Source: Caryophanales bacterium UBA6259 (GTDB lineage Bacteria > Bacillota > Bacilli > Tepidibacillales > Tepidibacillaceae). From it: a DNA stretch of 50,107 nt. The position numbers and the translations under genes were made by a program. Under the pieces are notes generated by a model, which searched no databases, was not told where the DNA came from, and was given only the letters and a program-made list of their open reading frames with translations. The stretch is taken from the NCBI GenBank assembly GCA_002441135.1, contig DJVJ01000042.1:62697-112803 (forward strand). Reading direction: 5' to 3'. Positions within the stretch are counted from its first letter, which is position 1; each line of letters begins with the position of its first letter. Shown here in pieces: positions 16,836 through 25,104 of this stretch.

Positions 16836-18254
16836 ATGAAACTTCAAACCAAGTTAATTATTGCTTTTAGCAGTGTAATCATTGTAATGGGCTTGCTACA
16901 GTTTTTTTTCTTCCAACAACGAATTGAAAAGGTGTTTGAGGAGTATGTAGCTGAAAATCAGCAGGAACGAATCGATTTTTTAAAGGAGATATTGACTGAT
17001 TTTTACCAATATGACGAATCATGGAATGGAATTCAAGAATTTATTTATGATCCGAGTATTAATCGAAATCGACGTGGTCCAATGTGGAGGAATAATCCTA
17101 CTTTAGTGAATATGCCTAATTTAGAAATTAGTATTGCCGATCAAAGTGGAATTATAATTGCGGATACCAATGGAGAATGGATTGGCTTAAATGCAGATGA
17201 AGTACCTGGTGTTCATGAAAAAATAATTGTTAATAATCAAATGATAGGCGAATTAATCATTAATCAAGAAAAAAGTGCTGATCTACTAACTTTAGAACGT
17301 CAATTTATTCAATCAGTCACCAAATCAATCCTATTTGGAAGCATAATTGCAGTCATTATTTCAGTTATTATTGGTCTTTTTATTGCTGCAAGGGTTACAA
17401 AGCCATTAGAAAAATTAATGATTGGAATCCGACATTTAACAAAAGGCAATAAAACATATCGCTTAAAAATTAATACGAGGGACGAATTTCATAAGCTTGC
17501 TGAAGCTTTTAATGAAATGTCCAGTCAATTAGAGCAAAATGAACTAATCCGAAAAAATCTTGTCGCAGACGTTGCTCATGAGCTTCGAACTCCGTTATCC
17601 ATTTTAAGAGGCAGATTAGAGTCAATTCAAGAGGGCGCGATTGAACCAACACAAGAAATCGTGTTGCAATTAAATGATGAGGTTTACCGACTGACTAGGT
17701 TAGTCAATGATTTACAACAGCTAAGCCTTGCTGATGCAGGTAAACTTAGTTTAAATATGATGGATGTTCAAATCAATGATTTATTAAAACGAATTATTGA
17801 TAATTTTAGCTGGCTAGCAGATGAAAAAAATATTGATCTTCACTTGAGTGCAAATGAGAAGATAATGGCAAATATTGATACTGATCGTATGACGCAAGTA
17901 TTTGTAAATCTCATAGGTAATGCACTTCGTCATACACCTGAAAATGGAAATGTGGAGATTAAAGTAGAAAGAAACAATCCACACAATAGTGTTCTCATCA
18001 CTGTAGTAGATAATGGAATAGGTATTGATCCTGAATTATTACCATATATATTTGATCGATTTTATCGCACTGATAGCGCAAGAAACCGAGATCAAGGAGG
18101 TACCGGCTTAGGGTTATCTATTGCTAAGGGATTTGTGGAAGCGCATCAGGGAAGAATTTGGGCTGAAAGCAAAAAGAATCTAGGAACAGCGTTTATTGTA
18201 GAAATCCCAATTAAAAAAACAAGTAGTGATAAAAATCACAGCGTTACAATTTAA
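16836..18254 (+). CDS. Sensor histidine kinase, HAMP type
   Basis: A 472-residue membrane kinase. TM1 is at residues about 6-26, followed by an extracytoplasmic sensor of roughly 130 residues (many Asn, Arg, Trp; e.g. NRRGPMWRNNPT), TM2 at about 163-185 and a HAMP domain. The HisKA domain has H248 in ADVAHELRTPLS. The ATPase domain has N-box NLIGNALRHTP, VVDNGIGID, FDRFYRTD and GGTGLGLSIAKG. All catalytic boxes are intact. It pairs with the OmpR-type regulator just upstream. The signal is unknown. The short N-terminal sensor has no recognised domain. Confidence 0.92.
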   Translation: MKLQTKLIIAFSSVIIVMGLLQFFFFQQRIEKVFEEYVAENQQERIDFLKEILTDFYQYDESWNGIQEFIYDPSINRNRRGPMWRNNPTLVNMPNLEISIADQSGIIIADTNGEWIGLNADEVPGVHEKIIVNNQMIGELIINQEKSADLLTLERQFIQSVTKSILFGSIIAVIISVIIGLFIAARVTKPLEKLMIGIRHLTKGNKTYRLKINTRDEFHKLAEAFNEMSSQLEQNELIRKNLVADVAHELRTPLSILRGRLESIQEGAIEPTQEIVLQLNDEVYRLTRLVNDLQQLSLADAGKLSLNMMDVQINDLLKRIIDNFSWLADEKNIDLHLSANEKIMANIDTDRMTQVFVNLIGNALRHTPENGNVEIKVERNNPHNSVLITVVDNGIGIDPELLPYIFDRFYRTDSARNRDQGGTGLGLSIAKGFVEAHQGRIWAESKKNLGTAFIVEIPIKKTSSDKNHSVTI

Positions 18255-18353
18255 AGTTTACTATAATATAATTGCATTAAAATTTAATATTATAATATAT
18301 ACACAGTGGAAATGCATTAATAAAACTAAAAAGTTCACATTTTAGACACATAT

Positions 18354-18395
18354 AATTGGAGAGTTTTCCTATACAAATTCTCCAATTCATTTTAT
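18354..18395 (+). terminator. Possible terminator after the kinase gene
   Basis: AATTGGAGA (18354-18362) and TCTCCAATT (18379-18387) form a perfect 9-bp stem with a 16-base loop, followed by CATTTTAT. The weak T-tract makes this tentative; it partly overlaps the feoA promoter region. Confidence 0.5.
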
Positions 18396-18418
18396 AATTT
18401 TAATGAGAATGATTATTA
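18393..18418 (+). promoter_or_regulatory. feo promoter -10 box and Fur box
   Basis: TATAAT (18393-18398) is followed by TGAGAATGATTATTA (18404-18418), which fits the Bacillus Fur 7-1-7 box TGATAAT-N-ATTATCA in 12 of 14 positions. Placed at the transcription start of feoA, it predicts iron repression of the feo genes. Confidence 0.75.
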
Positions 18419-18436
18419 TTAACAGTAGGTGATGAA

Positions 18437-18673
18437 ATGACGAAAAAACTAACAAGTTGTCAGATTGGCGAAAAAGTTCGAGTATATTCCTTTTTAATGA
18501 ATGAGCATAAATCAAAACGATTAATGGATATGGGTTTAATCCCGGGTACAATTGTTGAAATAACAAGAATTGCACCTTTTGGAGACCCAGTGGCGATTAA
18601 GGTGAAAGGTTTTCAAATGAGCTTTAGAAAACAAGAAGCAGAAGAAGTATTGGTTAAAGGATTAAACGAATAG
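18437..18673 (+). CDS. feoA: Ferrous iron transport protein A (FeoA)
   Basis: A 78-residue SH3-like protein of the FeoA family with LTSCQIGEKVRVYS near the start, the hallmark RLMDMGLIPGTIVEITR, and a closing FQMSFRKQEAEEVLV strand. It acts with FeoB in Fe2+ uptake. The gene lies just behind a Fur box and 49 bases before feoB in one operon. RBS is AGGTGATGA. Confidence 0.92.
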   Translation: MTKKLTSCQIGEKVRVYSFLMNEHKSKRLMDMGLIPGTIVEITRIAPFGDPVAIKVKGFQMSFRKQEAEEVLVKGLNE

Positions 18674-18722
18674 AACATTAAATTTTAAACATCGTAGATA
18701 AGAAAGAAAGAGGTGAGGGATA

Positions 18723-20717
18723 ATGGGGGTATATGCATTAGCAGGTAATCCAAATGCAGGAAAAACTTCATTATTTAATTTATTAACAGGCACAAGACAG
18801 CATGTTGGTAACTGGCCAGGAGTAACTGTAGAAAAAAAGACAGGAACAATGAAAAATAATGCTTCTGTTCATATTGTAGATTTACCTGGCATTTATAGTC
18901 TATCTCCATTTTCCATTGAAGAAAGAGTTGCAAGTCAATTCTTTATAGAAGAAAAAATTGATAAATTGATTAATATCGTAGATGCATCTAACATTGAGAG
19001 AAACCTGTATTTTACCGTTCAATTATTAGAATTTGGTAAACCAATGGTCATGGCTTTAAATATGATGGATGTAGCAAAGGCTTATGGTATCAAAATTGAT
19101 GTAAATGAACTACAAAAAAAATTAGGAATTCCAATTGTGCCAATGATGGTACGAAAAGGAAAAGGGTATCAACAATTTATTGATGTTTTAGAAAAACCAC
19201 AAAACGCAACCAAGTTTCAACTTTATTATGGCCTAGAAATAGAGCAGGCAATTACTAGGTTAGAGGGGTTATTTCAGAGGCAAGCTTCGTTAAAAGGTCA
19301 AAACTCTCGTTGGTTAGCATTGCAATTATTAGAGGAAAATGCAGTGGTAGAAGCACTAATACAGGATAAATCTATAAATGAACAAATACACCATCTTAAA
19401 AATACAATCAAGGAAAAATTAGGCCATAGTGCTGCGCAATTGATTAGAGAACAGCGATATGAATGGATTAGTCAATTGTTAGAGCGGGTAATGATAGTTG
19501 AAACAACGAGTCAAAAGACTTGGACTGAAAAAATAGATCGTGTATTAACTCATAAATATTTAGGAATACCGTTATTTTTCTTTTTCATGTTTTTAACCTT
19601 CCAAGTGACATTTGCTTGGGTAGGTGCACCTCTTCAAGATCTTTTAGATGGATGGTTTAGTGGTCCGCTTTCAGAAGGAACGACGATTACTTTGACCGCA
19701 TTAGGTGCAGAGGATTGGTTAGTTAAACTGATTGTTGATGGCATTATTGGAGGAGTAGGTGGGGTATTAGTATTTGTTCCTCAAATTTTTATTCTATTTT
19801 TGATTATTTCATTTCTTGAGGATTCAGGTTATATGGCTAGAGCAGCCTTTATTATGGATAAGGCAATGGCTAAAATTGGATTGAATGGAAAAGCTTTTAT
19901 CCCAATGGTAGTTGGCTTTGGTTGTAATGTACCCGGAGTTATGAGTGCAAGAACAATGGAACAAGAAAAGGAACGTTTAATTACAATACTATTAAGTCCG
20001 TTTATGTCTTGCTCTGCTAGGTTAGCGGTATATGCACTATTTACATCGATTTTCTTTAAGCAATATCAAAGTGTTGTTGTATTTTCCTTATATCTATTAG
20101 GTATTGTTTTAGCGATACTATTAGGACTTATCTTTAAACGTTTTTTATTAACAGAAGAAGAAAGCTTGTTTGTAATTGAACTTCCTCCATATCGAGTACC
20201 GATGATTCGAAGTTTATTGTTAAATACATGGGATAAAGGAAAGAACTTTATTAAGAAAGCTGGAACAATTATTTTCAGTATGGCTGTTCTATTATGGTTT
20301 TTAGCTAATTTTAATTTAAGTGGAATGACAGAGAATATGAATGATAGTTTGTTAGCGGCTATCGGTAATTTGATTGCACCGATTTTTGCACCGCTTGGTT
20401 TTGGAACATGGCAAGCAGGTGTGGGTCTTATTAGTGGGTTTATGGCGAAAGAAATTGTAGTCGCTACTTTGGCTGTTGTATATGGTACAGGGACAGAGGC
20501 AAGTTTACCACAAGTGATTCAAACGATGTTTACTCCTGTTTCTGCCTATGCCTTTATGGTATTCGTACTTCTTTATACGCCTTGTATGGCCACTTTGGTT
20601 GTTATGAAAAAAGAAACCGGTTCTTGGAAATGGCCTTTAATCTCAATTGGTTATAGCTTTTTCACTGCTTGGATATTAGCATTTATTATTTATCAGGTTG
20701 GAAGTATCCTTATTTAA
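18723..20717 (+). CDS. feoB: Ferrous iron transporter FeoB
   Basis: A 664-residue Fe2+ transporter with a cytoplasmic N-terminal G domain and a C-terminal membrane channel. G1 is ALAGNPNAGKTSLFN, the switch region NWPGVTVEK, G3 VDLPGIYSLS and G4 ALNMMDVAK. The membrane part has the Gate motif with FGCNVPGVMSARTM and the second Gate SGFMAKEIVVATLAVVYG. About 9-10 membrane segments follow the helical linker. Length matches short Firmicute FeoB. It starts at ATG 18723, behind AGGTGAGG. FeoB is needed chiefly in anoxic, Fe2+-rich conditions, which fits the rest of the window. Confidence 0.95.
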   Translation: MGVYALAGNPNAGKTSLFNLLTGTRQHVGNWPGVTVEKKTGTMKNNASVHIVDLPGIYSLSPFSIEERVASQFFIEEKIDKLINIVDASNIERNLYFTVQLLEFGKPMVMALNMMDVAKAYGIKIDVNELQKKLGIPIVPMMVRKGKGYQQFIDVLEKPQNATKFQLYYGLEIEQAITRLEGLFQRQASLKGQNSRWLALQLLEENAVVEALIQDKSINEQIHHLKNTIKEKLGHSAAQLIREQRYEWISQLLERVMIVETTSQKTWTEKIDRVLTHKYLGIPLFFFFMFLTFQVTFAWVGAPLQDLLDGWFSGPLSEGTTITLTALGAEDWLVKLIVDGIIGGVGGVLVFVPQIFILFLIISFLEDSGYMARAAFIMDKAMAKIGLNGKAFIPMVVGFGCNVPGVMSARTMEQEKERLITILLSPFMSCSARLAVYALFTSIFFKQYQSVVVFSLYLLGIVLAILLGLIFKRFLLTEEESLFVIELPPYRVPMIRSLLLNTWDKGKNFIKKAGTIIFSMAVLLWFLANFNLSGMTENMNDSLLAAIGNLIAPIFAPLGFGTWQAGVGLISGFMAKEIVVATLAVVYGTGTEASLPQVIQTMFTPVSAYAFMVFVLLYTPCMATLVVMKKETGSWKWPLISIGYSFFTAWILAFIIYQVGSILI

Positions 20718-20755
20718 AGGGGAAAAATAAGAATGTTTGAAGCGGGGTGGATGAA

Positions 20756-20956
20756 ATGCTCACATTTGGTATTATTGCTTTAATTGCTGGCTATAGTGGG
20801 TGGCATATCTATAAATCTGTAAGAAATAAAACACAAGGAAAGTGTGATTATTGTACAGGATGCTCAATGAATGGTGCTTGCCCATTACAAGCATTAAAGC
20901 AAAATGAGCTGCAATCACCAGCAACCGTCTCTTTAATTTATAATGAAAAAAATTAA
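20756..20956 (+). CDS. FeoB-associated Cys-rich membrane protein
   Basis: A 66-residue protein with one N-terminal membrane helix (LTFGIIALIAGYSGWHIY) and a cytoplasmic Cys cluster CDYCTGCSMNGACPL (CxxCxxC plus one more). This is the standard small companion gene after feoB in Firmicutes (FeoB_associated family); its exact role is not known. An in-frame GTG at 20747 gives three more residues, but it lies within the ribosome site GGGGTGG, so ATG 20756 is chosen. A strong terminator closes the feo operon. Confidence 0.85.
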   Translation: MLTFGIIALIAGYSGWHIYKSVRNKTQGKCDYCTGCSMNGACPLQALKQNELQSPATVSLIYNEKN

Positions 20957-20958
20957 AC

Positions 20959-20990
20959 AAAATGGAGAGCTATAAGCTCTCCATTTTTTC
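20959..20990. terminator. Bidirectional terminator between feo and glycosylation genes
   Basis: AAAATGGAGAGCT (20959-20971) and AGCTCTCCATTTT (20975-20987), a 13-bp perfect stem with T runs on both strands. It separates the convergent operons. Confidence 0.85.
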
Positions 20991-21380
20991 GTTAAAGGTC
21001 CAATAATGATTTAGCAGAAAATTACTGATTGGTAAAACGATAATCACAATGGCTTGTCCAATGAAATAGTGAATAGTAAATACGTGAACCGTTAAATACA
21101 TGATTAGACTATTGAGAATAAATCCAGAAATAGATACAAGACTATATTTTATAAATAGAATCGAGTTATTTTTACTTCTCGTTTTAAAGGTGAATTTTTT
21201 GTTTAATATAAAGGAAATAATGACAGTGAAAATAAATCCAATCGAAGAACTAAAAACGGGATCTTGATTAAATAATTCCACCAATAGTACCAAAGTTAAA
21301 AAGTGAATAAAGGTACCAATCACACCGACTATTCCATAAATGAAAAACTTTTTAAAAGGAACTGAATTTATTTTAGCCAT
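20970..21380 (-). CDS. GtrA/GtcA-family membrane protein (teichoic-acid glycosylation)
   Basis: About 136 residues with four hydrophobic segments and the GtrA signature FFIYGIVGVIGTFIHFL, later FILNKKFTFK and NHYWTFNE. GtrA/GtcA proteins help move or flip the undecaprenyl-linked sugar used by three-component glycosylation systems. The ATG at 21380 overlaps the end of the glycosyltransferase gene by 8 bases (translational coupling). An upstream ATG at 21404 would add 8 residues; both lack a very strong ribosome site, so the start is uncertain. It is the last gene of the yfhO-csbB-gtcA-like operon, before a strong terminator. Confidence 0.85.
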   Translation of the reverse strand: MAKINSVPFKKFFIYGIVGVIGTFIHFLTLVLLVELFNQDPVFSSSIGFIFTVIISFILNKKFTFKTRSKNNSILFIKYSLVSISGFILNSLIMYLTVHVFTIHYFIGQAIVIIVLPISNFLLNHYWTFNEKMESL

Positions 21381-22356
21381 AAATGGTATACCGCTCTTCT
21401 TCATTTTTTGACTCTATTTGGTGATTAGCGACTAACGTTTCCTGGATTAAGTATCTTGGCCTTCCTTTTACTTCGTTATAAATTGCAGCAATATATTCAC
21501 CAATAATGCCAAGGCTAGTCATTATTATGCTACCAATCATTAATTGTAATAAGATAACTGTAGTAAAACCTGTAACCGCTGTTCCGTTTATTTTCTGATA
21601 TAAGGTCTGGATGCCAAGTATAAAAGCAGCGATGAAAAATACAAAACCCACAATACTAACCAATCTTAATGGTAAAGAAGTGAATGAGACGATAGCATTT
21701 AAAGAAAGTTTAATTAGCTTTACTAAACTCCATTTGGTTTCTCCATTCGCTCTTTTTGCTACATCAAACTCCAACTGAATCTTTTTGAATCCTACCCAGG
21801 CAGTCATCCCTCTAAAGAATAGGTTTTTCTCAGACATTTGAAACCAAGCATGAACTACCTTCTGATCTAATAATTTAAAATCGGAAGCTCCCTGTAAATT
21901 ATAGCCTGTTAAAGTTTTTAGTAAACGATAAAAGAGCTTTGAGCCAATTTTATTGCGTAAGCTTTCTTCTCCACGATCTTTTTTAATGCATTCGACAATA
22001 CCCACTTTTTCTTTTCGCCAAAGTTTAACCATTTCGGGAATAAGTGTGGGGGGGTGCTGAAGATCAGCATCCATAATAATCACTGCTTTTCCTTTAGTTT
22101 GTTCTATTCCAGCGGACAATGCGTATTCTTTTCCAAAGTTACGGCTTAGCTTTATACATGTAGTATGGGGCAGCAAATGATTAATTTCATTTAATTGTTC
22201 CCAAGTATTATCGGAAGAACCATCATCAATAATAATTATTTCATAATGATTAGTCGCCTTTTTGATTTGTTCATTAATAATCTGAACAGATTCTTTGATA
22301 TGGCTTCCCTCATTGTATACTGGGATAACGATGGATATTTCAGGGTTAATCGACAT
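21373..22356 (-). CDS. csbB: Family 2 glycosyltransferase, polyprenyl-phosphate type (CsbB-like)
   Basis: A 327-residue GT2 enzyme. The catalytic domain has ISIVIPVYNEGSHIK, IIDDGSSDNTW, the DAD motif in VIIMDADLQHPP, and the QMSEKNLFFRG region. Two C-terminal membrane helices (about residues 230-255 and 265-290) place it at the inner membrane. CsbB-type enzymes charge undecaprenyl phosphate with GlcNAc or another sugar. A longer frame exists, but GGGAGGGG sits before the ATG at 22356, one base beyond the yfhO stop. Its neighbours (YfhO and GtrA) make the lipoteichoic-acid glycosylation assignment likely. The sugar is not known. Confidence 0.85.
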   Translation of the reverse strand: MSINPEISIVIPVYNEGSHIKESVQIINEQIKKATNHYEIIIIDDGSSDNTWEQLNEINHLLPHTTCIKLSRNFGKEYALSAGIEQTKGKAVIIMDADLQHPPTLIPEMVKLWRKEKVGIVECIKKDRGEESLRNKIGSKLFYRLLKTLTGYNLQGASDFKLLDQKVVHAWFQMSEKNLFFRGMTAWVGFKKIQLEFDVAKRANGETKWSLVKLIKLSLNAIVSFTSLPLRLVSIVGFVFFIAAFILGIQTLYQKINGTAVTGFTTVILLQLMIGSIIMTSLGIIGEYIAAIYNEVKGRPRYLIQETLVANHQIESKNEEERYTIYG

Positions 22357-22357
22357 G

Positions 22358-24949
22358 TTATTGAACCCCTCCCTTAACTTTATTTTTTCTAAATATTTCG
22401 TACCAAAAGATGAAAAGGAAAATAATGATACTAATGATGGAGAGGATTCTCCCGAACAGAAAACCCTTTGGAATAAAGGTAAGTAAGATTTCTGCTTCAC
22501 CTTGGTCTACAGGTATGCCTAGAAAAGAGCCCATTACTTTTAGTGGTTTAATCGATTGACCATTCATTTCTACTCTCCATCCCTCATCCCAGGGAATGGT
22601 GAAAAGGAGTAATTGATTCTCATTCTGTACATTAACTTGAGCTCTTAATTGATTTTCGTTAATGCTTGTAATAGAAAAAGTTCCTTCTTCTCCATTTTTC
22701 AAATGCGTAAAGTATGTCAAATCAGCAAGATAAAACCACTCTTTGTTCATTTTTACTTCATTTTCATTGATTTTTAGCTCTACTTTAACTTGTTTACTAG
22801 GAAAGCTTCCAAGTTTTAAAATTCCGTTGTTTTCATTTGATGGATATTCGACACCTTTTTTTCGATTAGCGGTAAGTGTGGATTCTATAGATTGGGAAGT
22901 AGTTATTAAAGTGTATAATTCCATCTCTTGCTCCATATTTATCGTATAAATAACCTTCATCGGTTTATTTTTGTTGATCCTAATTAAATGTTTCAGAGAA
23001 TTCGCATTGTCGTTATTCAAGGTTTTGGCATTTTCATATTCTATTTTTTCAGGAATTACTTGCCTAAACAATGGAACATTCTCTGTTTTGCTGATTGAAT
23101 TAAAGATCAAATTTTGCAAATCGAATGGATTTGCAAAGCGATTTGGCTGAACTTCGGTTATGCTATTATCCGTTAAAAACCCTAAGGATAAAGCGAATTG
23201 GTTCTTATAGATGTTAAGGTTATTATTAGTTTCTATAAGTTCATAGCCACTATAGGATAGCTCTTTGGAACTAATGAAATACTTTTGAGCTAATAGTGCT
23301 TCTGTAAATAACGTACTTCCACTCTTATGGTATTTTGCCTTTCTTACCGCGATTCCCAAGCTTTTCAGTGTTTTTGATAATCCATTGTCCATCATGGAGC
23401 TAAATGAACTTAAACTACTAACACCTAGTTGTAGAGAATCATTATATGTCTTATTTAAATCCGTTTCTATACGATAATTTAGGCCTTTGTCTTCTTGATT
23501 TAACCTTTTAACGACTTTTTCATAGTCATCGTAGTCTACATATTGCTCTCTAGAAATACCACCTAATTCATTGTTTAAATGAGTGAATAACATTCCTGAG
23601 TTAAAGCTTAACTCACCAACGACATAGACAATAAAAAGCAGGTGAATGAAAATTTTAAAATTCTTCTTTTTTAAGACCATAATTAAGGTGAATATGGAGA
23701 TGAAAAGAAGATTCCAGCTTTGATTGATTTTAAAATCAGAATCGAGATAAAAAATACTCAATAAAGTAATGGATACAACAAGAAAATATAATATAGCCCA
23801 TATTTTTATATCAACAATTTGATGCTTTTGATAGGCTTTAAGACTGATTACAAAAAGGATAAAAGAAACAATAAAGGAATATCGATAAGGGAATGAATTA
23901 GGGATATCTCCACCATGCCACACAATATTTAATATAGGAATAAATAAGCTTAGAATTAAGAAAACGAGAAGAGTACCCCACCTGATTTTTTCAGAACGTT
24001 TTATATTTTTGCTTAGAAAAAACAGTGGAACTAAAAACAGAACAAAAGTACCAATGTATAAATTAGGGGTTCCTTGACCAGTAATTACAAAATCATAGGT
24101 TCCACTAAAAAGCTTATAAACGAGGTGAAGAGGATTTAAAGTGAATTCAAACTCTTTCAATGGTTGCTTTTCTGTAAGTAATAGCTGAAAAAAGGTTGGT
24201 ATTGTTAGAATTGCAGAAATACCTGCAGCAATGATGGTACCATACACAAATTTGAGACTGCGATTTAGAATCGCTTTCTTGCCAAGTTGATCATACTTTT
24301 CTATTATTCCAGTGACAAAATAAAGGAAAATAAACAATCCAATCATATAAGAAATATAAAAATTGGAGATGAAAATTAAGGAGAGAAAAAAGATAAATAA
24401 AGCTATTTGATTATCATCGATTAGTTTCTCAGTAGCGAGAACAAGGAGTGGAAGCCATATGATTCCATCCAACCACATCAAGTTGTAGTAATAGACAATA
24501 TTATAGGCCATTAATGAATAGAACATTGAAAATAAGATGGTTTCTAATGGACTAATGGAAGGGAATTTTCGTCTTATGAAATAACTAATGGCTAGTCCAG
24601 CAAAACCTATTTTCAATAAAATTAATAGAGTAACTGCTTCTACTAAATAGTTTTCTTTGAAAAAAAAGAGGATAAACAAAAATGGGCTGCTGGCATAATA
24701 TGCTAGATTACCAATAAAATTGCCACCTAATCCTGTGTTCCAGCTATAAAGTAAACTAGTATCCCCAGTCATAGAATTGTATAAGTAATGATAAAAGTGT
24801 ATATATTGATGCCAAAGGTCTGTGATTAAGATTGAGCGATTTCCAAATGGATAGATTTGAATGATAGCAAAGATGGTAGTTAATAAAAAAACAGGTAATA
24901 AAAAAGATAAAAGATATATGATGAGGTTCTGTCGATTTAGCTTTTTCAT
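22358..24949 (-). CDS. yfhO: YfhO-family membrane glycosyltransferase (GT-C)
   Basis: An 863-residue polytopic protein with about a dozen hydrophobic helices in the first 440 residues, a large extracytoplasmic C-terminal domain and a final membrane helix before RKNKVKGGVQ. Early loop features include DLWHQYIHFYHYLYN and GTGNFIGNLAYY-like segments (LGGNFIGNLAYYASSPF), typical of YfhO. The family transfers sugar from a lipid carrier to lipoteichoic acid outside the membrane, in partnership with CsbB. The gene heads a three-gene minus-strand operon with the glycosyltransferase and GtrA. RBS is GGATGGTAGTGA, directly before the ATG. Length agrees with the family (about 860). Confidence 0.88.
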   Translation of the reverse strand: MKKLNRQNLIIYLLSFLLPVFLLTTIFAIIQIYPFGNRSILITDLWHQYIHFYHYLYNSMTGDTSLLYSWNTGLGGNFIGNLAYYASSPFLFILFFFKENYLVEAVTLLILLKIGFAGLAISYFIRRKFPSISPLETILFSMFYSLMAYNIVYYYNLMWLDGIIWLPLLVLATEKLIDDNQIALFIFFLSLIFISNFYISYMIGLFIFLYFVTGIIEKYDQLGKKAILNRSLKFVYGTIIAAGISAILTIPTFFQLLLTEKQPLKEFEFTLNPLHLVYKLFSGTYDFVITGQGTPNLYIGTFVLFLVPLFFLSKNIKRSEKIRWGTLLVFLILSLFIPILNIVWHGGDIPNSFPYRYSFIVSFILFVISLKAYQKHQIVDIKIWAILYFLVVSITLLSIFYLDSDFKINQSWNLLFISIFTLIMVLKKKNFKIFIHLLFIVYVVGELSFNSGMLFTHLNNELGGISREQYVDYDDYEKVVKRLNQEDKGLNYRIETDLNKTYNDSLQLGVSSLSSFSSMMDNGLSKTLKSLGIAVRKAKYHKSGSTLFTEALLAQKYFISSKELSYSGYELIETNNNLNIYKNQFALSLGFLTDNSITEVQPNRFANPFDLQNLIFNSISKTENVPLFRQVIPEKIEYENAKTLNNDNANSLKHLIRINKNKPMKVIYTINMEQEMELYTLITTSQSIESTLTANRKKGVEYPSNENNGILKLGSFPSKQVKVELKINENEVKMNKEWFYLADLTYFTHLKNGEEGTFSITSINENQLRAQVNVQNENQLLLFTIPWDEGWRVEMNGQSIKPLKVMGSFLGIPVDQGEAEILLTFIPKGFLFGRILSIISIIIFLFIFWYEIFRKNKVKGGVQ

Positions 24950-25104
24950 TCACTACCATCCTTATTCTTTGTTTTATTTAAACAGCATGTATTACTTAAA
25001 CCAAGATTATCATTGATTTTGTTCTCTGAGAATAATACAGGATTAAATTGATTCTCTTTAACTAGAATAATGAAGATTTATAGGTCTAATGATAGACTTC
25101 TTTC

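Noticed and set aside
25020..25104. Weak hairpin AGTCTA/TAGACC after the MMPL gene as terminator
   Set aside because: Stem is only 5 bp and lacks a T-run; not convincing.
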